Source of the DNA: Leptolinea sp. | GTDB lineage: Bacteria; Chloroflexota; Anaerolineae; Anaerolineales; Anaerolineaceae | Length of the DNA stretch: 56,457 nt | Assembly (NCBI GenBank): GCA_012798535.1 | Contig: JAAZMZ010000018.1 | Span: 1 to 56,457, forward strand | Reading direction: 5' to 3' | Part shown: positions 18,701 to 27,251 of the stretch, in pieces | How positions within the stretch are numbered: the first letter of the stretch is position 1 | Layout of the letters: the number at the start of each line of letters is the position of its first letter | Program-made: the position numbers and the translations under genes | Notes under the pieces: generated by a model | The model's input: only the letters and a program-made list of their open reading frames with translations | Databases searched by the model: none | What the model was told of the DNA's origin: nothing

Positions 18701-19699
18701 TCAGGCGTATCGGGTTGTTGAAACGTTCTTTTGACCCTGATGGATGGGTTGGTTCATCCAGATCAGGGTCAAATGTTTATCATATCCGGCTGATTTAAAA
18801 CAGTGTTCCGCCCGTCCGCTGGGGAAATTGACCGTAATATTACGGGTGGACGGAGCCTGCAGGCGGGAATGTGTCAACAGGGCAAAAAGCGCATCCTCTT
18901 CCAGACTGGCCGGCATGGCCAACCAGAGACTATCAGAAAGACCTTTATTCAATTCAAGGCTGGCCACCCCCAGTAGTCGATCCCCTCGCCGTGCCGACCA
19001 CTGGTACACTGGTTCATCCTGGATGAAGTGCATGAATTCATTCCAGATACCGGGTTCGAAATTGTGTATCTGAAATGGCAGATGCCAGGAGATCTCAGGC
19101 GGGTAAATGGCTTCCAGCCAGGTTTTCTGGCTGGCCCAATCAGAAGACCGGCGTTGAGTCAAATAGATGGTGCTGCCTTCTAGCGCGTTCCGGTAGTTTC
19201 GGGGCTGCGCACGATAGGTTGTACGCCGTGCGACTTCATGAAACCCAAGGCTGGCATAAAGATCGTAGGCGGCAGGATTATCTTCACGCACCTGCAACCA
19301 GGCGGTGCTGCCGTTGTGTTCCTGAATATATTGCAAAGCTGTCTGGGTCAATTTGCGGGCGATGCCCTGGCGGCGGAACTGGGGGCTGGTAGCCACGTTG
19401 GCAATGAGGTATTGCGATCTCCCTTCGCGCAAAAAGGGGATGATGGTCAGGTTACCCACCAGCCTTCCGTCGACTTCCCAGACGAACCCCTGCATGGGAA
19501 CACCGCTGCCGATCAGTTTTTGACTTAAGTCGAAGATGTATTTTGGTGATTGGGCTACGCGGCGGATCTGGCGTACATATTCGCGGCCATCCTCGTCCAT
19601 GTGAAAGTCAAAACAGACATCGATCAGATCCGCCACTCCATTAAGGTCTTTGCGAGGGTCCAGCGGCCGCAGGTGTGGATTCTTAGCAATAACAGCCAT
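18701..19699 (-). CDS. GNAT family N-acetyltransferase
   Basis: This is a 332-residue protein. The first half is a complete GNAT domain: ANVATSPQFRRQGIARKL near residues 106-123 contains the acetyl-CoA binding R/Q-x-x-G-x-A loop, and DNPAAYDLYASLGFHEV is motif B. The second half, about 150 residues, has no clear motif but resembles a degenerate second GNAT-like domain. The substrate is unknown. It is convergent with the NHL protein gene (8 bp apart), and its last codons contain a strong hairpin. Confidence 0.85.
   Translation of the reverse strand: MAVIAKNPHLRPLDPRKDLNGVADLIDVCFDFHMDEDGREYVRQIRRVAQSPKYIFDLSQKLIGSGVPMQGFVWEVDGRLVGNLTIIPFLREGRSQYLIANVATSPQFRRQGIARKLTQTALQYIQEHNGSTAWLQVREDNPAAYDLYASLGFHEVARRTTYRAQPRNYRNALEGSTIYLTQRRSSDWASQKTWLEAIYPPEISWHLPFQIHNFEPGIWNEFMHFIQDEPVYQWSARRGDRLLGVASLELNKGLSDSLWLAMPASLEEDALFALLTHSRLQAPSTRNITVNFPSGRAEHCFKSAGYDKHLTLIWMNQPIHQGQKNVSTTRYA
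18730..18773. terminator. Hairpin inside the 3' end of the GNAT gene
   Basis: A perfect 12-bp inverted repeat (18730-18741 and 18762-18773) encloses a second GGATG/CATCC stem. It lies 38 bp past the NHL protein stop, within the last codons of the convergent GNAT gene, and may end transcription in both directions. U tracts are weak on both sides. Confidence 0.5.
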
Positions 19700-19769
19700 A
19701 ACTTAATTATTTTACCGAAAATATTGATATTTTTCTTATACGGTTCTGAAATGCTTTGGATATTGATAA

Positions 19770-19778
19770 TGCTATAAT
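19770..19778 (+). promoter_or_regulatory. Extended -10 promoter of clpC
   Basis: TGCTATAAT is a perfect extended -10 (TGn-TATAAT), 39 nt before the chosen clpC ATG at 19818. It argues against starting translation at 19782, which would lie before or at the likely transcript start. Confidence 0.6.
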
Positions 19779-19817
19779 CATTTGACCGGGCAATTTCACC
19801 CGGCAAGGACGGACTCT

Positions 19818-22295
19818 ATGATGCGTTTTGACCGATTTACCGAGCGCGCTCAGGAAGCGGCTCAGCGAGCGGCAGAGATCATCCAGCGATACGGGCATAA
19901 TCAGATCGACACAGAACATATTCTTCTGGCATTGATCGAACAACCCCAGGGAATGGTGACCCAGTTGTTGGATGTTCTAAAGGTGGATCCCGCCACACTC
20001 TCTGAGAGATTGGATTATATTCTGCGAACCAGCCCAAAAGCCAGCATTTTCGGTGGCGGTGCCGGGCAGATATTTATCACCCCGCGGGTGAAAAGAATCA
20101 TGGACCTGGCGAATGAAGAAGCCAGCCGACTGAAAGATGAATATATTTCTACCGAGCATATGTTCCTGGCGATCCTCAGCGAACGCAACACTCCAGCTGC
20201 CCGGCTTTTGGAAGGCGCCGGGTTAACCCGCGACCGGGTTTATGATGCCATCATCCAGCAGCGCGGCGGTCAGCGGGTGACTGATCCGCAATCGGAAACT
20301 CGTTTTCGGACGCTGGAAAAATACTCCCGAGACCTGACCTCTCAGGCACGGGAAGGAAAATTGGATCCGGTCATCGGGCGGGATAATGAAATTCTGCGCG
20401 TGATGCAGATCCTTTCACGCCGTACCAAGAACAATCCAGTGCTCATCGGTGAAGCCGGAGTGGGAAAAACGGCGATCGTCGAGGGACTGGCACAGAAAAT
20501 CGCTGCCAATGATGTCCCCGAAATCTTGATGGGTAAACGCGTGGTTTCACTGGATCTCGGCGCCATGATCGCCGGGTCCCGCTTCCGCGGCGAGTTCGAG
20601 GAGCGCCTGAAAGCCGCCATCGAAGAGGTGCAGCGCTCTGAGGGCGAGATCATTTTATTCATTGATGAACTGCACACAGTGGTTGGTGCAGGAGCCGCGC
20701 AGGGCGCCATGGATGCCAGCAATATGCTGAAACCTGCTCTGGCACGCGGCGAACTGCAATGCGTGGGCGCCACCACCCTGGATGAGTATCACAAGTTCAT
20801 CGAGAAAGATACCGCGCTGGAACGGCGTTTCGCGCCGGTATTCGTGGAGGAGCCCAGTGTGGACGACACCATAGCCATGTTGCGTGGACTGCGCGACCGC
20901 TACGAAGCCCACCACAAAGTGCATTTCTCGGATGACGCCCTGGTGGCGGCAGCCCGGCTTTCCGACCGCTATGTGACCGAGCGGCATCTGCCGGATAAAG
21001 CTATCGACCTGATCGATGAGTCAGCAGCCAAGCTGCGTGTGGCGTTATTTTCCATGCCGCAAGATCTAAAGGACCGCAAGAGTGAAATCGACCGCCTGCG
21101 TGCCGAAGAGGAACAGGCCGGTGTGGAACGCGACTATGAACGCGCCGCTCGCAAAAAAGCGGACCGCCTGCGGTTGGAAACAGAATTCAACGAACTGCGC
21201 GATAAGTGGGAAGACGAACACAAATTGGACGAAGTGGTCGATGTGAATGACATCGCCGAAGTCGTCTGCCAGTGGACGGGTATTCCGGTGAACCAGATGA
21301 TGGAAACCGAGCAAACCCGTCTGCTGAAAATGGAAGAGCGCCTGCATGAGCGTGTCATCGGTCAGGAAGACGCCATCCATGCCGTAGCGGACGCCATCCG
21401 GCGGGCGCGGAGCGGTTTGAAAGACCCACGGCGGCCGATCGGTTCATTTATCTTCATCGGGCCTTCTGGTGTGGGTAAGACCGAACTGGCCAAAGCGCTG
21501 GCTGAATTCATGTTCGATGATGAAGAAGCTCTTGTACGCCTGGATATGAGTGAATATCGTGAGCAGCACACCGCATCCCGGCTCTTCGGTGCGCCTCCCG
21601 GCTACGTCGGATACGAAGAAGGCGGCCAGTTGACGGAAGCCGTGCGACGGCGTCCCTATCGGGTGATCCTGTTCGATGAAATCGAGAAAGCCCACCCGGA
21701 AGTCTGGAATGCCCTGCTTCAGATTCTGGATGACGGACGCCTGACCGACGGACAGGGACGGGTGGTGGATTTCCGCAATACTGTGTTAATCATGACCAGC
21801 AATCTGGGCACAGAATATGTGCGCCGCAACGGTTCGCTGGGTTTCTTGCTCGGTGAAACCGACGAGGAACGCGAAGCACACGACAAGGTGGAGAAAGCCT
21901 TAAAGTCGACTTTCCGGCCGGAATTTATCAACCGCATCGACGAGGTGATCATGTTCTCGCCGCTGACTGTCGAGCAGATGGGCCAGATCGTGGACCTGCA
22001 AATGAAAGAAGTCAGCAGCCGGTTGAGGGAACACGGATTAGATGTCATCCTGACGCCGGAAGCCCGTGAATGGGTTTCCAATCTCGGTTTTGATCCGGCT
22101 TTTGGCGCGCGCCCGCTGCGCAGGGCTTTGCAGAAATATGTGGAAAGCCCGCTGTCCATCAATCTGCTTTCCGGCATGTACGCGGAAGGTGATGTGGTGA
22201 CAGTCGATCTGGATAAGAAAACCGAAAAACTGGTATTCAAAAAGAACGAGAAAACGAAATTAGTAAAAACACCCGCAGAAGTGGATGCACCGTGA
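19818..22295 (+). CDS. clpC: ATP-dependent Clp protease ATP-binding subunit ClpC
   Basis: This is an AAA+ unfoldase of about 825 residues that feeds proteins to ClpP. It has two Clp-N repeats in residues 1-145 and AAA module 1 with Walker A GEAGVGKT near 211. A UVR-like coiled segment near 420-450 is typical of ClpC rather than ClpA, and AAA module 2 has Walker A GPSGVGKT near 548. An LGF-containing loop (GSLGFLLGE) near 675 fits ClpP docking. The ATG at 19818 follows AAGGACGG and gives the family start [12 protein letters not shown]. No ctsR, mcsA or mcsB genes adjoin it. It is monocistronic, with a promoter upstream and a terminator downstream. Confidence 0.94.
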   Translation: MMRFDRFTERAQEAAQRAAEIIQRYGHNQIDTEHILLALIEQPQGMVTQLLDVLKVDPATLSERLDYILRTSPKASIFGGGAGQIFITPRVKRIMDLANEEASRLKDEYISTEHMFLAILSERNTPAARLLEGAGLTRDRVYDAIIQQRGGQRVTDPQSETRFRTLEKYSRDLTSQAREGKLDPVIGRDNEILRVMQILSRRTKNNPVLIGEAGVGKTAIVEGLAQKIAANDVPEILMGKRVVSLDLGAMIAGSRFRGEFEERLKAAIEEVQRSEGEIILFIDELHTVVGAGAAQGAMDASNMLKPALARGELQCVGATTLDEYHKFIEKDTALERRFAPVFVEEPSVDDTIAMLRGLRDRYEAHHKVHFSDDALVAAARLSDRYVTERHLPDKAIDLIDESAAKLRVALFSMPQDLKDRKSEIDRLRAEEEQAGVERDYERAARKKADRLRLETEFNELRDKWEDEHKLDEVVDVNDIAEVVCQWTGIPVNQMMETEQTRLLKMEERLHERVIGQEDAIHAVADAIRRARSGLKDPRRPIGSFIFIGPSGVGKTELAKALAEFMFDDEEALVRLDMSEYREQHTASRLFGAPPGYVGYEEGGQLTEAVRRRPYRVILFDEIEKAHPEVWNALLQILDDGRLTDGQGRVVDFRNTVLIMTSNLGTEYVRRNGSLGFLLGETDEEREAHDKVEKALKSTFRPEFINRIDEVIMFSPLTVEQMGQIVDLQMKEVSSRLREHGLDVILTPEAREWVSNLGFDPAFGARPLRRALQKYVESPLSINLLSGMYAEGDVVTVDLDKKTEKLVFKKNEKTKLVKTPAEVDAP

Positions 22296-22302
22296 TGATT
22301 TT

Positions 22303-22350
22303 AAACAGGCCTTATTCTGGTGGATGAATTTCGGAGTAAGACCTGTTTTT
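22303..22350 (+). terminator. Rho-independent terminator of clpC
   Basis: AAACAGGcCTTA (22303-22314) pairs with TAAGaCCTGTTT (22337-22348), with one mismatch, and the stem runs into five T at 22346-22350. It lies 8 bp after the clpC stop and separates it from def. Confidence 0.7.
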
Positions 22351-22384
22351 ATTGGATGAATTATTGAGCGGAGAATATGAACCA

Positions 22385-22891
22385 ATGGCATTGATGACTA
22401 TTGTCAACCTGCCTGATCCTGTCCTGCGGCGCAAAGCCCACAAAGTGACAGACTTCGACAGAGACTTTGAGCAACTGGTAACCGACATGATCGAAACTCT
22501 ACGCGCGGCACCCGGCGTAGGGTTGGCTGCGCCACAGGTGGGGGTATCAAAACGGGTGATTGTCATCGAATATGGGGATGAAGAAGACGAAGAAGCACCC
22601 AAAAAGCTCTATGTTCTGGCGAATCCTGAGATTGTGTCAGCATCCGAGCAGGTCGTTAAAGGGGTGGAAGCCTGTCTGTCCGTGCCCGGACTGGTGGGTG
22701 AAGTAGAACGTTATTACGGTGTCACTGTAAAGGGAATGAATCGCAAGGGAAAGCCGGTCAAGGTGAAAGCTCAAGGCTGGTTGGCGCGAATCTTCCAGCA
22801 TGAGATGGACCACCTGGATGGTATTGTGTACACCGACCGCGCCACCGAAGTCTGGAAACCCAAAGAAGGTGAAGAGTACGCGGCGGATTAA
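22385..22891 (+). CDS. def: Peptide deformylase
   Basis: This is a metalloenzyme of about 168 residues that removes the formyl group from new proteins. All three active-site motifs are intact: GVGLAAPQVG near residue 45, EACLSVPG near 97 with the metal-binding Cys, and HEMDHLDG near 139 with the two metal-binding His and the catalytic Glu. The frame is open from 22352, but ATGs at 22385 or 22394 give the normal family N-terminus, and GGAG lies 11 nt before 22385. recF follows after 3 bp, so the two form an operon. Confidence 0.95.
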   Translation: MALMTIVNLPDPVLRRKAHKVTDFDRDFEQLVTDMIETLRAAPGVGLAAPQVGVSKRVIVIEYGDEEDEEAPKKLYVLANPEIVSASEQVVKGVEACLSVPGLVGEVERYYGVTVKGMNRKGKPVKVKAQGWLARIFQHEMDHLDGIVYTDRATEVWKPKEGEEYAAD

Positions 22892-22894
22892 TCC

Positions 22895-24079
22895 ATGCGT
22901 CTGAACCGCCTGTCGCTGACGAATTTTCGCGCTTTTTCCCGTCTGGAGATGGACCTTGACGGGCGGATTCTCATTCTCGTGGGTGACAACGCCCAGGGTA
23001 AAACCAGCCTGATGGAGGCTGTGTATTATCTGGCCACCTTTGCCTCATTCCAGGCTGCCGTCGACCGGCAGATGATAAATTTTGAAGCGATCAACGAACC
23101 GCTAGCCGTGGCGCGCATTGTGGGTGAATATGAGCGTTCAGGGCAGACTCACCGGATGGAAGTGCGCATCATACAGGAACCGGTCTTACCAACCGGATCA
23201 CGCACCCGCAAAGAAATTTTGCTGGATGGCGTGAAAAAAAGCGCGGCGGAAGCCGTGGGGCAGTTTTCAGCGGTGATCTTCCTGCCGCAGATGACCCGTA
23301 TCATCGAAGGCAGCCCGGATGACCGCCGAAAGTTCTTGAATATGGCACTCAGCCAGGCAGTGCCCGGTTATGCGCGGGTGCTAAGCGACTATACCAGGGT
23401 GATTACCCGGCGTAACGCCCTGTTGAAAATGCTGGCCGAACAACACGGCCAGCCCGACCAGCTGATCTACTGGGATGACCAACTGATAATGCTGGGATCA
23501 GAAATGGTACGGGCAAGGGCGAACGCCGTCCGGCAATTGGAAGAACTCGCCGCCCGGCTGCATCAGCGCCTGACCGGTGGATCAGAAAACCTGTCTATTC
23601 AATATCGGCCGGCCATCGACCTGGAAAATCTGCCGGATGGAAATATCACTCCGGAGAGTGTGGAGAAGAGTTTCCGAATATCTCTGCAACACAATCGTGA
23701 AGATGAGATCACCCGCGGAGTCACCCTGTGCGGTCCGCATCGTGATGATCTTCGTTTCCTATGCAATGGTTTGGACCTTGGAGATTTTGGGTCACGGGGA
23801 CAGGTGCGGACAGCCATGCTCTCATTGAAACTGGCAGAAGTGAATTGGATGAAGAGCATGACCGGTGAATGGCCGGTACTGCTACTGGATGAAACCCTGG
23901 CAGAATTGGACCTGCACCGCCGGGCGGATCTGCAGGAAACCCTGGAAGTTTGCGACCAGGGTATTTTGACCACAACCGATCTGCACCAGTTCACAGAGAA
24001 ATTCATGTCGGAATGCCATGTCTGGCGGGTCACAGCAGGCTGTGTGCAGGTCGAGGAAGTGCCTACAGCGGGCGTTTAG
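22895..24079 (+). CDS. recF: DNA replication and repair protein RecF
   Basis: This 394-residue SMC-like ATPase loads RecA at gapped DNA with RecO and RecR. Walker A is GDNAQGKTS near residues 30-38, the ABC-type signature is in SRGQVRTAMLSLKLAE near 305-320, and Walker B is PVLLLDETLAELD near 330. It sits 3 bp after def rather than in the common dnaA-dnaN-recF group, so its link to the origin region is not conserved here. The last 17 bp overlap the 3' end of the convergent rsmG gene. Confidence 0.94.
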   Translation: MRLNRLSLTNFRAFSRLEMDLDGRILILVGDNAQGKTSLMEAVYYLATFASFQAAVDRQMINFEAINEPLAVARIVGEYERSGQTHRMEVRIIQEPVLPTGSRTRKEILLDGVKKSAAEAVGQFSAVIFLPQMTRIIEGSPDDRRKFLNMALSQAVPGYARVLSDYTRVITRRNALLKMLAEQHGQPDQLIYWDDQLIMLGSEMVRARANAVRQLEELAARLHQRLTGGSENLSIQYRPAIDLENLPDGNITPESVEKSFRISLQHNREDEITRGVTLCGPHRDDLRFLCNGLDLGDFGSRGQVRTAMLSLKLAEVNWMKSMTGEWPVLLLDETLAELDLHRRADLQETLEVCDQGILTTTDLHQFTEKFMSECHVWRVTAGCVQVEEVPTAGV

Positions 24080-24773
24080 CCGGCATCCCCGCCCGCCGGG
24101 GATAGGTGTCAGGCGTGGCAGCTACTTTATCTATGATCACCAGAAAACGTTCATCTGCCACACCGGGCAGCAACACCGGTTTGATCTGAAATAACCGGCC
24201 GCCCAACACGTTCACCGCGTGTTCCGCGGAATGCGCTTCCGCCGGTGCGGACTCACCTTTCTGCGCGATCATCCGCCCGCCCACTTTCACCAGCGGCAGC
24301 AGGTATTCCACCAGAACGGGCAGGGCGGCCACAGCCCGTGCAACGGCCAGATCATAGTTTTCCCGATGCCCGGAGGACTGACCCAGGTCTTCGGCACGCG
24401 CCTGCAATACATCCACATGTTCCAGGTGAAGAATATCCACGATGTGGCGGCAGAAATCCGTCTTTTTCCCCACCGATTCAACCAGCGTAAGCTGGATATG
24501 TGGAAACAGGATCTTGAGGGGAATACCCGGGAAACCGGCGCCGGTGCCGATATCGATCACTCTGGCCGGCCTGGATTCTTTGAATCCCTGCAGGCAGGTC
24601 AGTGAATCGAGAAAATGCTTGCTGCGGATATCTTCCGGCTTACGAATGGCGGTAAGGTTAAATTTCTCATTCCAAACCAGCAATTCTCTCTCGTATAAAG
24701 AGAAGCATTCCAACTGCCGGGGTGATAGTTGCACGCCCAGCAGGTTTTTTGTCTGGGTGGGGAGAAAATCCAT
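24063..24773 (-). CDS. rsmG: 16S rRNA (guanine-527-N7)-methyltransferase RsmG
   Basis: This SAM-dependent enzyme of about 236 residues methylates G527 of 16S rRNA. The N-terminal NEKFNLTAIRKPEDI segment and KHFLDSLTCL are family hallmarks, followed by the SAM loop VIDIGTGAGFPGIPLKI, LVESVGKKTDF, and VARAVAALPVLVEYL. The frame is open to 24881, but the ATG at 24773 gives the standard N-terminus and length. The upstream extension would run across the promoter of the opposite-strand leader. It is convergent with recF with a 17-bp overlap. No gidA is nearby. Confidence 0.93.
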   Translation of the reverse strand: MDFLPTQTKNLLGVQLSPRQLECFSLYERELLVWNEKFNLTAIRKPEDIRSKHFLDSLTCLQGFKESRPARVIDIGTGAGFPGIPLKILFPHIQLTLVESVGKKTDFCRHIVDILHLEHVDVLQARAEDLGQSSGHRENYDLAVARAVAALPVLVEYLLPLVKVGGRMIAQKGESAPAEAHSAEHAVNVLGGRLFQIKPVLLPGVADERFLVIIDKVAATPDTYPRRAGMPAKRPL

Positions 24774-24803
24774 AAAATGAATTATAACCAGCCTTTTTCG
24801 TCC

Positions 24804-24833
24804 TTGACGAATGTGATTTTCCCGCATTAAAAT
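24804..24833 (+). promoter_or_regulatory. Promoter of the GNAT pair leader
   Basis: TTGACG (24804-24809) and TAAAAT (24828-24833) are 18 bp apart. The predicted transcript begins near 24840, 30 nt before a short ORF and more than 200 nt before the first GNAT start. Confidence 0.6.
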
Positions 24834-24869
24834 ATATTGATTCTGAAGCAAGAACAGGAGTGCAGATAG

Positions 24870-24935
24870 ATGAACAGACAAAAAGGAGACACATACACTC
24901 GCACCCCTTACATGGGGATGCTTTCTACCGACTGA
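24870..24935 (+). CDS. Candidate 21-residue leader peptide
   Basis: ATG at 24870, preceded by AGGAG at an 11-nt distance, opens a 21-codon frame that ends in TGA at 24935. The peptide MNRQKGDTYTRTPYMGMLSTD matches nothing I know. Reasons to think it is translated are the promoter 37 nt upstream, the ribosome site, and its place before a hairpin (24969-24996) in the long leader of the GNAT pair. This is the layout of a translation-controlled attenuator. The codons include an ACC-CCC-like paired region (24902-24921) that could form an alternative hairpin. Translation is not proven. Confidence 0.35.
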   Translation: MNRQKGDTYTRTPYMGMLSTD

Positions 24936-24968
24936 TTGCGCCTGTTCTTTCCTGAGTGACTATTTCCC

Positions 24969-24996
24969 ACCGCGGGTGCGATCTTTTGCCCGCGGT
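24969..24996 (+). terminator. Hairpin in the GNAT leader (possible attenuator)
   Basis: ACCGCGGG (24969-24976) pairs perfectly with CCCGCGGT (24989-24996) around a 12-nt loop, followed by GATTTGTTT. It lies 33 bp after the short ORF and 56 bp before the first GNAT start. The U tract is interrupted, so it may terminate only partly. Confidence 0.5.
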
Positions 24997-25052
24997 GATT
25001 TGTTTCCCCCGGGCTGTGCATAACCGGACTGGTTTTCACTGAGCGAGGATAC

Positions 25053-25631
25053 ATGTTTGAACATGAATTAATGGCGGGGAAAAACGTTCATTTGACCGAA
25101 ATTGATCCTGAAACCGACGCGATGGTTGAAGCTGCCTGGACACAGGATCCGGTGTACCGGTTATTGATGGAATATGATAAACCCCGTGGTTGGACGGCCG
25201 ATGAACTGAAAAAGTATTATGAAGCTCATCTGAAGGATTCGGATGAACACCGTAATGAATTCCATTTTGGAGTACGCGCGAACACGGATAATCGCCTGGT
25301 CGGCATCTTTACCATCCCGGGAGTCGAATGGTCCAACCGGTCGATGAAATTCCACATTGGATTTGGGCATGTGAATGATCTGCAAAACTGGGGAACGGAA
25401 GCCTTTCGACTGGGATTAAACTATATATTCGGTGAATTGAATATATACCTGGCAGCCATGCATGTGCCACAGTTTTGCCGGGAGATGGTCGAAGTGGTGG
25501 AAGAGGAAGGTATGCAGTTGACTGCCCGGCGGCGGGAAGCTGTATTTTATAACGGGCGTTACTGGGCGGAACTGGTTTTTTGTATACAGCATCCGATCTG
25601 GATGGCCAGGAGAACGGGGGTGGCGGAATGA
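25053..25631 (+). CDS. GNAT-like acetyltransferase (RimJ-type)
   Basis: This 192-residue protein resembles the RimJ/RimL branch of GNAT enzymes, with GFGHVNDLQNWGTEAFRLGLNYIFGELNI near residues 108-135. The usual acetyl-CoA loop (Q/R-x-x-G-x-G/A) is weak here: NWGTEA is present, but the preceding basic residue is missing. GAGCGAGG precedes the ATG. It overlaps the next GNAT gene by 4 bp (ATGA), so the pair is translated together, perhaps as a heterodimer or as diverged duplicates. The substrate is unknown. Confidence 0.75.
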   Translation: MFEHELMAGKNVHLTEIDPETDAMVEAAWTQDPVYRLLMEYDKPRGWTADELKKYYEAHLKDSDEHRNEFHFGVRANTDNRLVGIFTIPGVEWSNRSMKFHIGFGHVNDLQNWGTEAFRLGLNYIFGELNIYLAAMHVPQFCREMVEVVEEEGMQLTARRREAVFYNGRYWAELVFCIQHPIWMARRTGVAE

Positions 25632-26185
25632 AAGAATGCTTGGAAGGGGAGTTTACTGTGCTGCGGGTTACCGATCCAGAGCGGGATCACGCTCATTTCA
25701 ATGCCTGGATGAAGGATAGTCATTTTGCCCGCCTGCTGGATTCAGATCCGGTCACCCTCTGGCCGAAGAAGATGACGAAAGAGTGGCTGGAAAAGCACAT
25801 GGACGACTTCGTGTCGTTCACCATCTACGGAAAAGAGGATACAGAGAAACCCATCGGATTTGTCTCACTGGATGGAATTAAATGGCTGTCCCGGGATGCT
25901 TGGGTAGGCATCGGTATTGGTGAAAGGGACTACTGGGGAAAAGGATATGGCACAGAGGCCATGCGCCTGATCCTGCGTCACGCCTTCTGTCAGTTGAATC
26001 TGCACCGCGTTTCACTCTCGGTTTTTGATTACAATCAGCGCGCCATCCGCTCCTATGAGAAAGCCGGCTTTGTTCGTGAAGGCCTGCTGCCGCAGTTCCT
26101 GGAACGTGAGGGTAGGCGTTATGATCTCATCCTGATGGGCATTCTGCGCAGTGAATGGAAAGATTTGTGTCCGGAAGATCGATGA
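25628..26185 (+). CDS. GNAT family N-acetyltransferase (RimJ/RimL-type)
   Basis: This 185-residue GNAT enzyme has an intact acetyl-CoA loop (GIGIGERDYWGKGYGTEAM near residues 95-113) and the motif B region LNLHRVSLSVFDYNQRAIRSYEKAGFVREG. The frame is open from 25580, but the ATG at 25628 overlaps the previous stop as ATGA and gives the family N-terminus. It is better conserved at the catalytic fold than its upstream partner. The protein or small-molecule substrate cannot be told. Confidence 0.85.
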   Translation: MKECLEGEFTVLRVTDPERDHAHFNAWMKDSHFARLLDSDPVTLWPKKMTKEWLEKHMDDFVSFTIYGKEDTEKPIGFVSLDGIKWLSRDAWVGIGIGERDYWGKGYGTEAMRLILRHAFCQLNLHRVSLSVFDYNQRAIRSYEKAGFVREGLLPQFLEREGRRYDLILMGILRSEWKDLCPEDR

Positions 26186-26298
26186 TCAACCATATGGATG
26201 CAGAAACTACAAAGAAATGTGGTAATCATCAGTAAACATAATCTGCCGGGTTGAGGCTCCACATAAGATGTTCTTCAGAAGCGGAATCCTGACAGATT

Positions 26299-26307
26299 TG
26301 ATACAAT
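26299..26307 (+). promoter_or_regulatory. Extended -10 promoter; probable leaderless transcript
   Basis: TGATACAAT (TGn-TACAAT) ends 6 nt before the ATG at 26314, so the predicted transcript start falls on or next to the start codon. No ribosome site fits in between. Confidence 0.5.
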
Positions 26308-26313
26308 TTTGAT

Positions 26314-26937
26314 ATGGAAGATATTGTATCTCCCATCCGGGCGGTCATTTTTGATATGGGCGGTGTTCTCCTAAGAACCGAAGATTTGACCTCGCGCACC
26401 AGCCTTGCCAGAAAGTACGGTCTTTCGCGCAAGGAGTTGGAGAATATTGTCTTTCAATCACCCGAATCACTGCAGGCTGAAATGGGTGAATTCAGCGGTG
26501 AACAGCACTGGCTGAACATGGCAAAGCGATTGAAATTTCTACCGGAAGAGGTGGATGAATTCCAACATGCCTTCTGGGACGGAGATCGAACTGACATCCA
26601 ATTGGAGAACTTCATTCGGGGTTTGCGGCCGCGATTTAAAACCGGTATGTTAAGCAACGCCTGGCATGGAACACGTGAAAAAGTAGCCAGACAGTATACC
26701 TTCCTCACGGCGTTCGATGTGGTCATTTTTTCGGCAGATGTGCACCTGCGAAAACCTGATCCGCGGATATTTCACCTGATGATCGCCCGGTTGGGTGTCA
26801 AAGCCCATGAAGCGGTTTTCGTGGATGATTTTCAAGAGAACATTGATGGCGCGCAGGCGGTGGGATTGAAAACGGTGTTGTTCAAAAGCAGGGAAGAAAC
26901 AATCCAGTTGTTTAAAGAAATGGGTATTGAAGCTTGA
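26314..26937 (+). CDS. HAD-superfamily hydrolase (YihX-like)
   Basis: This is a 207-residue HAD phosphatase-type protein. Motif I is IFDMGGVLL near residue 11, where the second Asp of DxD is replaced by Gly, as in the YihX/epoxide-hydrolase-like branch. Motif II is around GMLSNAW near 110, and motifs III/IV are HLRKPDPRIF near 144 and VFVDDFQENI near 168. The substrate is probably a sugar phosphate or small phosphoester, but this is only a family-level guess. Its mRNA may be leaderless. It is a single gene. Confidence 0.85.
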   Translation: MEDIVSPIRAVIFDMGGVLLRTEDLTSRTSLARKYGLSRKELENIVFQSPESLQAEMGEFSGEQHWLNMAKRLKFLPEEVDEFQHAFWDGDRTDIQLENFIRGLRPRFKTGMLSNAWHGTREKVARQYTFLTAFDVVIFSADVHLRKPDPRIFHLMIARLGVKAHEAVFVDDFQENIDGAQAVGLKTVLFKSREETIQLFKEMGIEA

Positions 26938-27251
26938 CAGACAGGATGGAAATCTCAGGAGCGTACCTGACCTTACCACCTAATCCGATGAATGGGGGAG
27001 TGATTTGCAGATTTCTGCAGACAAACAGATTCCCCGGCAGAGTTCATTTATTACGTCCAGTAAATTATTTCGCCGGTGATTTAGAGAAATTTCTTTTGAG
27101 ATGAGGGAAAAGGTTTCGTCTTCGCATATTTAAATTGAACGTGTTTTCGAAGGAAATTGGCACATAAGCTTTCGGTTGATGGAATCGGTAAGGGGGGGAG
27201 CAATAGCAGGCGATTTCCTGTAGAATTGCTTATTGGAGGAAAGGGGTAAAC
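26938..27251. other. 314-bp intergenic stretch with no recognised gene
   Basis: No ORF with family support is visible. It contains a G-rich run near 27192-27200, a TTGCAGATTTCTGCAG near-palindrome around 27005-27020, and at its end a strong ribosome site (TTGGAGGAAAGG) for the following FemAB-like gene. A TAGAAT box near 27220 could be a -10 element. Confidence 0.4.
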
